A stretch of DNA of 64,000 nt from CAYRFF01 sp964423575 (GTDB taxonomy: Bacteria; Bacteroidota; Bacteroidia; Chitinophagales; Saprospiraceae). This document shows positions 27,426 through 36,178 of the stretch, piece by piece. Below the pieces are notes generated by a model, which was given only the letters and a program-made list of their open reading frames with translations, ran no database searches and was not told where the DNA came from. The stretch is taken from contig CAYRFF010000001.1 in assembly GCA_964423575.1 (NCBI GenBank), positions 62,001-126,000 of the forward strand. The letters run 5' to 3'. The translations under genes were made by a program, and so were the position numbers. Position 1 is the first letter of the stretch; each line of letters starts with the position of its first letter.

Positions 27426-29501
27426 ATGAGAAACGTAAAAAGAACCATCGCATCAATTATCACTGCTTTTCTGATTCTAGGCACTGTAATGGCACAGATG
27501 CCGCAGAAATTTAATTACCAAGCAGTTCTTCGGAATAATGGAGAACTTATGGCAAATAAAAGTGTGGACATTCGACTAAGCATTCAGGATTTCCAGGGAC
27601 AGACGGTCTATCGCGAGTTGCATAGTAGTCAGACTGATGCATACGGACACATAAATCTTGTAGTGGGTGCCGGATCCATTGAGCTAGGCTCACTATATGA
27701 AGTCGACTGGGCAGTGGGTGAGAATTACCTGCAAGTTGAAGTAAATGACGGCTCCGGTTTTGTCGATATGGGAGCAGCTGAATTACTTTCTGTACCGGTA
27801 GCATTATACGCACATAATAACCTACCGGGTCCACAAGGCCCACAGGGCGAAAAAGGGGAGAAAGGTGATCCGGGTACTGGAGTTCAGATCCAAGGTTCTC
27901 TTGATAACCCAAATGAGCTTCCGGCAAGTGGAAATCCCGGGGATGCTTTTCTTATAGGCGGAGATCTGTATGTATGGACAGGATCAGACTGGGAGAACGT
28001 TGGAAATATTAAAGGACCTAAAGGTGACAAAGGTGATAAAGGAGATCAGGGCGTACAAGGTCCCCAAGGCCAGCAGGGAAGTAGAGGAGAAATGGGAGAG
28101 CAAGGACCCAGAGGTGATAGAGGAGAGATGGGACCGCAGGGTCCGGAAGGTCCGCAAGGACTTAAAGGGGAAATAGGAGAGCAAGGCCCTAGAGGAGATA
28201 GAGGAGAAATGGGAATAGAAGGGCCTCAAGGTCCTCAGGGTGAAATGGGACCTGAAGGACCCGCCGGACCAAAGGGTGATAAAGGAGACAAAGGAGATCC
28301 GGGTAGTAGCGGAAGCGGATTCTTTATTTCAGACGCCAATAAAATCCAGTATCAAAATTCGGCAGATTATGGAAAGACTTTATTCTTTAATACGGACAAA
28401 GTAAATGGCACCGGTATGAAAATGATGTTCTTTCCTAATAAAGGAGGCGCCTTTGCTGTAGGGCATCAGGATGCTGAACTAGGAGGGTGGAAGGAAAGTA
28501 ATATAGGAGTTTCAAGTTTTTCTGCCTGTTATGATTCCTTTGCAAAAGGCGAAGGATCTGCCGCAACCGGAACTTCTCAAGCTACGGGAAACTTTTCAAC
28601 GGCTCTCGGCAATGCATTTGCGTCAGGTGATGGTTCTGTTGCACTGGGTCATGCCACAGCAACGGGGATTGCCTCAACGGCTATGGGAAATAGTCAAGCT
28701 AATGGTAATCATTCTGTAGCCTCCGGATTAGGAACTAAGGCTGGCGGGAATATATCAACTGCTATGGGGTATTATTCTGAAGCCAAAGGAGAAAACTCCT
28801 TTGTTATCGGTCGTAATTCTATCGCCAACCGGGAAGAATCACGCATCATCGGTAATTATGTTACACTGGGATCTGCTTCCCAAGGAAGTATGTACCTCGC
28901 AGATGCTAGTCGAACCAGTGAAGGTGATAGAGACTCAAGAAACTTCCAAAATAGGTTTTATGCTCGCTTTGATCAGGGGTATTACTTCTATACTGATGCA
29001 ACAGATGCTAATATGGGCGTGCGCATGTTACACGGCGGTAGCTCTTGGGAGACTCTGTCAGATAGCACCAAGAAAGAAAACTTCCAGTATGTTGATGGTA
29101 AGGAGTTTTTGAATAAAATTTCAGGTATGAAACTCGGCAGCTGGAATTATAAAAACCAGGATCCCGAGGAATTCCGCCATTATGGCCCTATGGCGCAAGA
29201 GTTTTACGCTTTGTTTGGAACTGATGGTATAGGTACAATCGGTTGTGACACAACAATTGCGACTGCTGATATCGATGGAGTTATGATGATTGCAATTCAA
29301 GCGCTTATTAAGGAAAACCAGGAATTGAAAGCAGAAAACCAATCATTTGCTGAAAAGCAGATAAGAATGGAAACAGAACTGGCAAATTTAAAAACCAATC
29401 AAGCCAAAACAGCGGCTTGGCTGGAAAAAATAATTATGAATAACTCTGAAGAAACAGCCTCTAATGTTAATGAAAATGGTGAAATAATGAAGATTGAGTA
29501 A
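27426..29501 (+). CDS. Collagen-like, YadA-head-like surface protein with C-terminal S74 chaperone domain
   Basis: A 691-residue modular fibre protein. Signal peptide; an N-terminal Bacteroidota domain (QKFNYQAVLRNNGELMANKS, about 25-130); short collagen Gly-X-Y block (about 135-152); linker; long collagen block (about 197-296); a globular region; a run of YadA/Hep-type head repeats (about 378-468, with S-T-A-x-G and S-V-A-x-G units); and a peptidase S74 intramolecular chaperone (about 545-640; DSTKKENFQYVDG, GPMAQEFYALFG), ending in a coiled coil. S74 domains cut themselves off after trimerising the fibre, using a Ser-Lys pair: STKKENF carries such residues. Expected to be a trimeric adhesive fibre. 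No T9SS tail; export beyond the inner membrane is unresolved. Confidence 0.9.
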   Translation: MRNVKRTIASIITAFLILGTVMAQMPQKFNYQAVLRNNGELMANKSVDIRLSIQDFQGQTVYRELHSSQTDAYGHINLVVGAGSIELGSLYEVDWAVGENYLQVEVNDGSGFVDMGAAELLSVPVALYAHNNLPGPQGPQGEKGEKGDPGTGVQIQGSLDNPNELPASGNPGDAFLIGGDLYVWTGSDWENVGNIKGPKGDKGDKGDQGVQGPQGQQGSRGEMGEQGPRGDRGEMGPQGPEGPQGLKGEIGEQGPRGDRGEMGIEGPQGPQGEMGPEGPAGPKGDKGDKGDPGSSGSGFFISDANKIQYQNSADYGKTLFFNTDKVNGTGMKMMFFPNKGGAFAVGHQDAELGGWKESNIGVSSFSACYDSFAKGEGSAATGTSQATGNFSTALGNAFASGDGSVALGHATATGIASTAMGNSQANGNHSVASGLGTKAGGNISTAMGYYSEAKGENSFVIGRNSIANREESRIIGNYVTLGSASQGSMYLADASRTSEGDRDSRNFQNRFYARFDQGYYFYTDATDANMGVRMLHGGSSWETLSDSTKKENFQYVDGKEFLNKISGMKLGSWNYKNQDPEEFRHYGPMAQEFYALFGTDGIGTIGCDTTIATADIDGVMMIAIQALIKENQELKAENQSFAEKQIRMETELANLKTNQAKTAAWLEKIIMNNSEETASNVNENGEIMKIE

Positions 29502-29529
29502 AGATTAATACTTTAAGTGATGTTCTTTT

Positions 29530-29567
29530 AATGGACTGCTTTAGTGTAAAAAGTGGTCCATTTTTAT
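29530..29567 (+). terminator. Rho-independent terminator after the collagen-like gene
   Basis: AATGGAC (29530-29536) pairs with GTCCATT (29556-29562), followed by a T-rich tract. The approach TGATGTTCTT plus TGCTTTA matches that of the terminator at 26618, so the two look related by descent. Confidence 0.7.
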
Positions 29568-29593
29568 TTGGCCTAAGCCATTAAATTTACTGA

Positions 29594-32500
29594 TTACACT
29601 TTTAAACCTTTTGGCTTTCTTACGCTATATAGCACAAAGGAAGATATCGAAATAGTCAAAGTTGCTAAAAGAATCATAATGTCCCTGTTGGATGCGCTGG
29701 ATTTCGGAGGACTACCGTAATACACAAATGCACCCCAGTAATAAGGATGCGTTTTAAGGATATCATTTTCTGCAAGGGAAACCTTGTATGCATGATTCAC
29801 ACCTTCCATAGGATGTGATTTTCTGTTTAAATCGTCGTAGAAATGATCCATAAAATGAGCTGTAGAGGCATCGGAAACATTCCATAAGGCGACTATACTG
29901 GCTTTAACTCCACTATGGCTAAAGGCATTGTTCAACGAAGAGAAATGAGGGAGAGCTCCATCGTGGCTAATGCCGGAATTACAGGCACTTAGTACGATGA
30001 GATCTATGGGAAGGGATGAGTGGTATATCTGCCCTATACTCAATCTGCCTTTGTAAACACTATCGGGATAAAAACTTAGATAACTATCAATTGAATTACT
30101 ATCGGTCATTATCCCATGTGTGGCAAGATGGACTATGTTATATTTACTTGATTCCTGTAAAAATTTGTCAACGGTCGACTTGTTGCCCCAGAATACTTCA
30201 GCCGAAGTTCTCGTTAAAACACGATTGATTTCTTCCTGAACATGCTTGAGGTTCCCTATTTTACTGTCAAAGTTGTCCCAGCCAAATAACGCGTAGCGTA
30301 TATTGGATAGAGGTTTTGCTTTATATTTACTCTTCTCATAAGTGATACCATGCTTATAGTAAATAGTCCAAGTGTTGAATAAATATGGCTTATTACGCCA
30401 GGACTTATTGTCGCCCTTTGCAGTAAGAAGCAAATGAAACGGTAAGTTTTCCCATTTGCCGTAAGGCACATAACCCACGGGAATCCTTGAGTCAAGCTCT
30501 GCAAATGCTTCTTTAAAAAAGGTAGAGAATATTTCTGTACCACTACGGTTGAATTGATCGTGAACAGCTTGAGGGTTTTCCACCTGGTAGGTAGGAATAG
30601 CAATAGCTTGCCTCAGGGAATCTATGAGTAAATCCGGGCTTTTATCATAAGAGAAAGCTTTTATTCCCTGAGCCCCTGCAGTTAAAATATAACTAATACT
30701 GTCAGTGGAGTATGGCACGATATATTGAGCAGAGTTGCGCCTAAGGGTAGCGGTAAATTCCTCAGCTGATTTAGGTAAGAACAGAATCTCTCCGGACACC
30801 CCGTTTTCAGGTTTTAAAAGGAAATGCTCCAGAGCTCTTTTCCTATGTAAGATCTTCATCTTTCTGTTATCTAGCTTCGCTCTTTCCAGCGGGTCGGTCG
30901 TGTTATTTATTATTCCGGTAATTGTAAAGATCTCCGACTGCAATGTTCTCATCAAGTTTGTAGAGTCTGCTACAGGGCTGTTTATTGCCTGATCTTTTCC
31001 TAGAATGAACAGGGCTTTTAGATGTGAAAGGCTTAAATAACGATTCACTGCGCGCAACATCGCATAATCCTTTTTGTCCGGGTTGCCGTGCTCGTAAATG
31101 ATTTCTAGTAGGATGTCAGTGCACTCCTTGAAATTATCCCAGATCTCCCTTTGCTGTGAACGAGAAAAATTAATATACCTGATGGCATTCAGTTGACTTA
31201 CTTTAGCAAAGGATATTATAGCTTCCTTTTCTGCATTGTTAAACTCCTTTTGATCTCCGATGTTTTTGAGATAACGGAGGTAATGCAGAAGTACTCTCTG
31301 CGTATTGATGTTCAGTGGAAGATTTTCCAGATTGGTTACGCTGGCAATATCGTTTTTATCAATTATTATATCAGGATAAGTAGACATCAACAGATTGGAG
31401 TAGTGGCTGGCAGAATCCCGTTGATCAATATCCTTATAATACCTTCCGAGGGTAAGGTAATTTAGCCTTAGGAAGTCTTGATTTTGAATGCCTTCCAGGT
31501 TTGGAATCAGATCTTTAATCTCTTTAAGCACCTGATCTTTATCATAATTGTCATCTCTTAACTTATTCCTTAAGAGAAAGAAGTACCATTGTGAAGATTT
31601 CTTCCTGCTGCTTATTGCTTTTTCTATATACGCACTGCTTTGTCTGAGGTTGCTATAATATTCCTCGTCTTTATCAGTGGCATAGTTAGAAGGTAGTTTA
31701 TTATAATAGAAAGTACCCAAATCAGCATTGATAATTCGTATCAATTTGGAAGTAGGATCATTGAGATTTAAAATACTGTCTGCCTTGAAATAATAATTGA
31801 GTTTTGCAGAATCCGAATTGGCGTTTCTTGCAAGATTCACATAAACTGAAGCAATTGATCGGGCAGGTCTGTTCTGATCTATCGATATTTCCAACGCTTT
31901 TAAAAGATAGAACTCAGCCTCTTCGCTTTGGCCCAGTTTCCGTAATACACCACCGATATTACTATACATAGGCACGATATAACTAGAATCCCGGCTCTCT
32001 ACAACCCAGTTGTAGTATGCGTCATTAAAATACTTGTAAGCGAGGTCCTGCAGGTCGATACTATTGTATGTGTATGCCAGATTGTGTTTACATAGAGCAA
32101 TGTCGTTGTAGGGCATGGTCTCTTGTAATTCGTATTCCTTAATGGCTGTCTTGTAATTCTCAATAGCTTCATAATTATAGTTGAGGTGATTACAAATATA
32201 TGCATGCAAGTAATAATTATCGGCTAGCCCGCCCGGTTCAAGGTCGGTAAATTGCATTTTAGCTTTCAGCGCCTCACTGGTGCATTCATAGGCTTTGTTG
32301 TATTCTTTTAGACGCATGTGGCTGATTGTCTTTCCTTTAAAAATATCCGCAATAAAATATGGTGTGCTATCTTCTTCTATATCTTTTATATTCTCAAGCA
32401 GGTCTGAATAAAACGTAGCGGCAACTGTAAAACTGTCGATGGATACATACATCTCACCGATTTGTTTGACAGCTTGAATCCCCTGACTATTCCTGAGTAG

Positions 32501-32821
32501 GCTATTGTCCTGGCTCAGCTTGTGTAATATCGATAAGTAATGGATTGTACTGTCACGATTCAGTTCTTTATAGCTTTCGCAAATGTTGAGTATAATCCCT
32601 ATACTGTCAAGTAAACTTAAATCGGGTAAATCAAAGCTGGAATTAAGGACGGTGAGGCTTTGCTGAAAACTACCGATGTTGATATGCTCCTGAGCTTCGG
32701 CAATACAGTTTTTAACCCACGGATTGTATCCGCTTTGTGCATTTGCTATAGCAAAAGGGCTAAGTGGTATTAAAAAAAGAACGCAATACCTTAAAACCAT
32801 GTATTTGAACTCATTCAACAT
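29594..32821 (-). CDS. Exported TPR-CHAT protease, C-terminally membrane anchored
   Basis: A 1075-residue protein: signal peptide (LRYCVLFLIPLSPFAIANAQ), a long TPR array (about 30-480), an alpha-helical linker, and a CHAT (caspase-like, clan CD) protease domain (about 690-1040) with the catalytic His in VHLATHG (His902) and Cys in LSACNSG (Cys947). A hydrophobic segment near the end (IMILLATLTISISSFVLY) then a basic tail suggests an inner-membrane anchor with the protease in the periplasm. A second possible start is 7 codons later. Divergent from an ECF sigma factor and a membrane-anchored TPR protein: TPR-CHAT proteases elsewhere (the type III-E CRISPR Csx29) act on a sigma-factor inhibitor, so proteolytic control of the neighbouring sigma factor is plausible (inference). 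Confidence 0.9.
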   Translation of the reverse strand: MLNEFKYMVLRYCVLFLIPLSPFAIANAQSGYNPWVKNCIAEAQEHINIGSFQQSLTVLNSSFDLPDLSLLDSIGIILNICESYKELNRDSTIHYLSILHKLSQDNSLLRNSQGIQAVKQIGEMYVSIDSFTVAATFYSDLLENIKDIEEDSTPYFIADIFKGKTISHMRLKEYNKAYECTSEALKAKMQFTDLEPGGLADNYYLHAYICNHLNYNYEAIENYKTAIKEYELQETMPYNDIALCKHNLAYTYNSIDLQDLAYKYFNDAYYNWVVESRDSSYIVPMYSNIGGVLRKLGQSEEAEFYLLKALEISIDQNRPARSIASVYVNLARNANSDSAKLNYYFKADSILNLNDPTSKLIRIINADLGTFYYNKLPSNYATDKDEEYYSNLRQSSAYIEKAISSRKKSSQWYFFLLRNKLRDDNYDKDQVLKEIKDLIPNLEGIQNQDFLRLNYLTLGRYYKDIDQRDSASHYSNLLMSTYPDIIIDKNDIASVTNLENLPLNINTQRVLLHYLRYLKNIGDQKEFNNAEKEAIISFAKVSQLNAIRYINFSRSQQREIWDNFKECTDILLEIIYEHGNPDKKDYAMLRAVNRYLSLSHLKALFILGKDQAINSPVADSTNLMRTLQSEIFTITGIINNTTDPLERAKLDNRKMKILHRKRALEHFLLKPENGVSGEILFLPKSAEEFTATLRRNSAQYIVPYSTDSISYILTAGAQGIKAFSYDKSPDLLIDSLRQAIAIPTYQVENPQAVHDQFNRSGTEIFSTFFKEAFAELDSRIPVGYVPYGKWENLPFHLLLTAKGDNKSWRNKPYLFNTWTIYYKHGITYEKSKYKAKPLSNIRYALFGWDNFDSKIGNLKHVQEEINRVLTRTSAEVFWGNKSTVDKFLQESSKYNIVHLATHGIMTDSNSIDSYLSFYPDSVYKGRLSIGQIYHSSLPIDLIVLSACNSGISHDGALPHFSSLNNAFSHSGVKASIVALWNVSDASTAHFMDHFYDDLNRKSHPMEGVNHAYKVSLAENDILKTHPYYWGAFVYYGSPPKSSASNRDIMILLATLTISISSFVLYSVRKPKGLKV
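32573..32585 (+). repeat. GCTTNCGCAAATG element (N=T), antisense inside the CHAT gene
   Basis: Exact copy. In the gene it reads as ATT-TGC-GAA-AGC (ICES), a different register from the copies at 464, 18716 and 57167. Confidence 0.7.
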
Positions 32822-32865
32822 ATCTTCTCTTGTTAAAAAAAGAGTAAATTTGATTTAAACATACG

Positions 32866-33002
32866 CTTTTAGGCCTAAAAGGTCAATAAAAAGAGCTATT
32901 TTTAAAGAATTAATAAAAATATGAAGTTCAAGCAACCCTTTAAAATTGACTAAAAACTAAGGGATTTTGAATAAAAAAACTTTTTTCAATAAAAATTGAA
33001 AA
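32866..33002. promoter_or_regulatory. Palindromes in the CHAT / ECF sigma divergent region
   Basis: A perfect 16-bp palindrome, CTTTTAGGCCTAAAAG (32866-32881), and an inverted repeat TTTTCAAT-AAAA-ATTGAAAA (32983-33002) lie in the 226-bp gap between the two divergent genes. The second sits about 45 bases before the sigma-factor start. No confident primary-sigma promoter was seen for either gene, so autoregulated transcription by the ECF factor is possible. Confidence 0.5.
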
Positions 33003-33047
33003 TACTTCACTTTTGAGGTTTACCTTTTTGAATGAAAAGACACTAAT

Positions 33048-33632
33048 ATGATAAAGGTCACTGATAAGGAAATTATTAGCGCCTTGAAATCCCGGGAAAA
33101 TGTGATTTTGAGAGAGGTATATCGCGTGTATAAAGAAGAATTTAAAGCCTGGGCATATAAGACATATAAAGCAGACGAGGTGGAAGACGTTTTTCAGGAA
33201 GCATTTGCAACTTTAATCCTGAATGCAGAACGAGGGAAATTAAATGATTTAAAAGGAAGATTAAAGTCTTACTTTTTTGCAATAGCTAAGTTTAAATTGT
33301 TTAAAAGCTTAAAGGAGGATAGACTGGTAACCGTTGACATAAGTGGCTTTCATCAAGAAGCATATAGCGAGGAAATACATTATGAAGAAGGTGTCTTTGC
33401 TCTCAACGATAGCCAGATGAGAATGAAAGAAATTCTTGAAAGTGGCATCTTGGGGAAATGTGAAACTTTATTGAAAATGATTTTCTATGAGAACTTTAGT
33501 ACCAGGGATATAGTTAAAAAACTGGGCTTGAGTAATGTGAATACGCTTAAATCAAGAAAGTACAGATGTCTTGAAAAACTAAGAACTGAATATTTAAAAC
33601 ATACTTATCGAGAAGATGAAAGAGAAAATTGA
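33048..33632 (+). CDS. ECF-type sigma factor (sigma-70 family)
   Basis: A 194-residue sigma factor with region 2 (VEDVFQEAFATLILNAERG, about 45-65; SYFFAIAKFKLFKSLKED) and region 4 (FYENFSTRDIVKKLGLSN then KSRKYRCLEKLR, about 145-180). It directs RNA polymerase to a private promoter set. The region 4 recognition helix reads NVNTLKSRKYR, common among Bacteroidota factors. Its last 17 bases overlap the start of a membrane-bound TPR protein, the usual place for an anti-sigma factor, and it is divergent from the TPR-CHAT protease. Targets cannot be told from the window. Confidence 0.9.
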   Translation: MIKVTDKEIISALKSRENVILREVYRVYKEEFKAWAYKTYKADEVEDVFQEAFATLILNAERGKLNDLKGRLKSYFFAIAKFKLFKSLKEDRLVTVDISGFHQEAYSEEIHYEEGVFALNDSQMRMKEILESGILGKCETLLKMIFYENFSTRDIVKKLGLSNVNTLKSRKYRCLEKLRTEYLKHTYREDEREN

Positions 33633-34356
33633 AGAAATCTTGGAAAAAGCCTTTGAGGATCGAGCTTCGGAAAGCGAGCTTGAATTCTTGGAGGCCACAT
33701 TATCCAGCGAAGAAATAGAATCGGGTCTGAGATTTTATAAAGATCTGCACACGGTCTCTGAACACCACCGATACTCAGATTCCCTGAATTACGTGAGAAA
33801 TGAACTAGCCGGGACGAGTCCTAATGCATCTTTCTTTATAAAAAACAGACTCTTAATCATAGTGCTCGTGAGTTTGCTCGCGATTATTAGCATTTTTTAT
33901 CTATTCAATAAATCGCAGACAACAGCGAATTTTAATGATATTTATGCAAGTTATCACAATCCACTCAGAATTGAAATGCTTCCTGTAGAAAGGGGAACTG
34001 AACTACCCAGTATTGATATTATTGACGTTCAGGATGCTTATCTCTCCGGGAATTATTCCGAAGTGACACAACTTGTCCAGGATAAGTCGATTGAAATCAA
34101 TTCTCTGTATAAGAGCCTTGCTCTTTTGGAACTAGGAGAGTATAATCAGGCTGAACAAGAACTACTGGAGCTGAAAGAAGTCGGTGAGTTGGGACTGGTG
34201 AAAGAAATTGCTGATTGGTACCTCTCTTTAATATCCGTGAAAAAGAACGATAAACCGCAAGCAATAGAAAGGTTGGAGTTGATAATAAACGAAAAAAATC
34301 ACAGTTATAAAGATGATGCTTTAAAGTTATTGCGAGATCTCGATAGACTTAAGTAA
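33616..34356 (+). CDS. Membrane-anchored TPR protein, candidate anti-sigma factor
   Basis: 246 residues: an acidic, helical N-terminal part (1-73) predicted to be cytoplasmic, one membrane helix (about 76-97; LLIIVLVSLLAIISIFYLF), and a periplasmic part with TPR-like repeats (about 130-245; NYSEVTQLVQDKS, GEYNQAEQELLEL). The topology matches an anti-sigma factor holding its sigma factor with a cytoplasmic domain and sensing outside. The 17-bp overlap with the sigma gene implies coupled translation. I see no classical anti-sigma zinc motif (HxxxCxxC), so the inhibitor role is inferred from layout only. Its periplasmic domain is the most obvious local substrate or partner for the CHAT protease. 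Confidence 0.75.
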   Translation: MKEKIEEILEKAFEDRASESELEFLEATLSSEEIESGLRFYKDLHTVSEHHRYSDSLNYVRNELAGTSPNASFFIKNRLLIIVLVSLLAIISIFYLFNKSQTTANFNDIYASYHNPLRIEMLPVERGTELPSIDIIDVQDAYLSGNYSEVTQLVQDKSIEINSLYKSLALLELGEYNQAEQELLELKEVGELGLVKEIADWYLSLISVKKNDKPQAIERLELIINEKNHSYKDDALKLLRDLDRLK

Positions 34357-34382
34357 CTAGAAAGGAGCTGTACATATTTTTG
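34349..34382 (+). promoter_or_regulatory. Possible promoter of the LETM1-related gene
   Basis: TATTTTTG (34375-34382) is a perfect TAnnTTTG box. The -33 position is only TTA. Transcription would start near 34388, about 12 bases before the TTG start codon. Confidence 0.4.
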
Positions 34383-34399
34383 TAGAAAAAATTAAATTT

Positions 34400-35602
34400 T
34401 TGAATCCCTCTTCGTCGGGTTGGCTGAATAAGCATCTACCCGTATTTAAAAAAGGCATTTTGAGCCAAAATTACACTCGGATTCAATTCTATTCCGAATT
34501 GAAAAGGACAGGGTTTATCTATGCCAACAGCCTTTCTACAATCTCGTATCCGCAGGGAACTTCATATCCACTCACACTTGAAGAAGCGAGTAAGGTTAAT
34601 CTCTTCGATAGTCTCGGTTATATGTACTTTACTATTTATCCGGACAGTAATGAAGACGAATTCATATCTGCCGCAAATAGGTTTTATGATTATCTGAAAG
34701 AACACAGTTGGTTTAAGTTTGAACTACCGTTTATTAAACAGGGCCCTGAAACGAAACTGGAAAAAATCATCCACGACAGAATAAAAACCAATGAATCCCT
34801 GCTGAAAAGAAACTTCAGCGCTCTGATAGCCAATGCACTCTTGTTTCTCGATGTACTTACGTTTCGTTATTATCTGGAAAATAATGATGATCCTGTTGCC
34901 TATGCCCAAGAAATGGAAGCGTTGCTGGCCAATACTCTTTATTTTGCTGTAAAGCAGAAAAATGAGAAGACAAAACATGAAGAAATAGTACTCAAATTGC
35001 TCGAAGCATCCCTTAGATATAATAAGATAGAAGATGTGCTGATTCCTTATGAGCAGTTTAATTATGGAAAACATCAGCTTCCTCTGGAATGCCAATATAT
35101 TCTGGATCTTACCTGTATAACGGTATATGCTGATGCGGTGCTGGAGGACAAAGAGCGGAGGTTTATTCTGCACTTGGGTGCAAGCCTTGGATTCACAAAG
35201 GAAGAAACTAAAGAGCATGTCCTTGAAGCTAAACGATTTATTACTGAACACAGAGAAGAGTTGAGCTGGCTGGACGATAGTAACCCTTTTCGCAATCTTT
35301 ACGATAACACCTATCAAATGGTAAGTCTACTTGTTATTCGCAATAAGAAAAGACTTAGCCAGGAAATCAGAGAAAGCAAGGAGCTTGCAGATTTGTTGAT
35401 GAAATCTACTACAACTGAGCTTGATGCAGAAGAGAAAGATAAAGTCAAAGAACAACTGCTGGATATCTGCAAGGCAATCCCTTCTCTTACCGTGTTTATG
35501 CTTCCCGGAGGGACTATTTTATTGCCCTTATTGGTTAAGCTTATTCCCGACTTGTTGCCATCTGCATTTGCTGATAATCGGATAGGAAAGGAAGAAAAAT
35601 AG
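34400..35602 (+). CDS. LETM1-related protein
   Basis: A 400-residue protein. The C-terminal segment (KAIPSLTVFMLPGGTILLPL then LVKLIPDLLPSAF, about 350-390) is the LETM1-like hydrophobic hairpin; Bacteroidota homologues are annotated as LETM1-related, biofilm-associated proteins, although the mechanism is not established. The middle is helical and resembles a TerB-like domain (ADAVLEDKERRFILHLGASL). No signal peptide. I use the TTG at 34400 as start (MNPSSSGWLNKHL): no ATG is available, and alternatives are in-frame ATT codons at 34376 and 34391, the first 8 bases after an AGGAG sequence. Gap of 43 bases from the membrane TPR gene. Confidence 0.75.
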   Translation: MNPSSSGWLNKHLPVFKKGILSQNYTRIQFYSELKRTGFIYANSLSTISYPQGTSYPLTLEEASKVNLFDSLGYMYFTIYPDSNEDEFISAANRFYDYLKEHSWFKFELPFIKQGPETKLEKIIHDRIKTNESLLKRNFSALIANALLFLDVLTFRYYLENNDDPVAYAQEMEALLANTLYFAVKQKNEKTKHEEIVLKLLEASLRYNKIEDVLIPYEQFNYGKHQLPLECQYILDLTCITVYADAVLEDKERRFILHLGASLGFTKEETKEHVLEAKRFITEHREELSWLDDSNPFRNLYDNTYQMVSLLVIRNKKRLSQEIRESKELADLLMKSTTTELDAEEKDKVKEQLLDICKAIPSLTVFMLPGGTILLPLLVKLIPDLLPSAFADNRIGKEEK

Positions 35603-35603
35603 T

Positions 35604-35616
35604 CATTTGCGCAAGC
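35604..35616 (-). repeat. GCTTNCGCAAATG element (N=G), intergenic
   Basis: Exact copy on the minus strand, directly after the LETM1-related stop codon and before the XRE operator repeats. Confidence 0.7.
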
Positions 35617-35644
35617 ATACTAAATCCATATTCTAACAAATAGC

Positions 35645-35682
35645 GTAAGAAATACATTACAATATGTAAGAAATACATTACA
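35645..35682 (+). promoter_or_regulatory. Doubled operator upstream of the membrane protein / XRE pair
   Basis: GTAAGAAATACATTACA occurs twice (35645-35661 and 35666-35682), 21 bp apart, about two helical turns. The second copy with its preceding T is an inverted repeat (TGTAA-N8-TTACA). It ends 25 bases before the first start codon. Expected binding site of the XRE regulator encoded at 36175 (inference). Confidence 0.6.
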
Positions 35683-35707
35683 TTTATAATAATAAAACTT
35701 CTTGCTT

Positions 35708-36178
35708 ATGAAATCTATCAGATTATTGAAACCTGGTTATAAGAAAGTCGGATGGCTTTTCTTTATACTCGGAGCGGGCTTATGGATATTAAATTCAATT
35801 TTTAAACAAGAAATTGATTTTCTGTATATGGATGTTTTTGCGGTTATTACGGACGAGTCCATTCTTAGTCTTAAACGTAAATATTTTTCTTTTACGACAG
35901 TGAATATCGGAAATACTTTAGCGGGAATATTTGCTGTTGTAGGAGGTCTGCTTATTACCTTTAGCCGTGAGAAAAAGGAAGATGAATTTATTCAATCTTT
36001 GCGACTAAGGTCATTTCAATGGGCTTTTCTGCTGAATTATCTTATACTGTTAATCCTTTTTATTTTTGTTTATGGAATGAGCTTTTTGACAATAATGGTT
36101 TATCAGATGTTCCTTATTCTGATTCTCTATATCCTACGATTTCATTATCTTCTTTATCTTAACAGGGCAGAGGCATGA
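35708..36178 (+). CDS. Small integral membrane protein paired with an XRE regulator
   Basis: 156 residues from the ATG at 35708, with about four hydrophobic helices (VGWLFFILGAGLWILNSIF, GNTLAGIFAVVGGLLITF, AFLLNYLILLILFIFVYG, MVYQMFLILILYILRF). I do not recognise the family. The last 4 bases overlap the start of a small helix-turn-helix gene (ATGA). Pairs of a four-helix membrane protein and a YozG-like regulator are common in bacteria, but the function is not defined. Doubled operator sites sit just upstream. Confidence 0.75.
   Translation: MKSIRLLKPGYKKVGWLFFILGAGLWILNSIFKQEIDFLYMDVFAVITDESILSLKRKYFSFTTVNIGNTLAGIFAVVGGLLITFSREKKEDEFIQSLRLRSFQWAFLLNYLILLILFIFVYGMSFLTIMVYQMFLILILYILRFHYLLYLNRAEA

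Noticed and set aside
29594..33632. CHAT-sigma locus as a type III-E CRISPR (Craspase) system
   Set aside because: No Cas effector, repeat array or Csx30-like gene; the CHAT protein has a signal peptide and so would be exported.
34724..35317. Open frame of 197 codons opposite the LETM1-related gene
   Set aside because: Antisense shadow; the protein is low-complexity, rich in Phe and Ile, with no motif.
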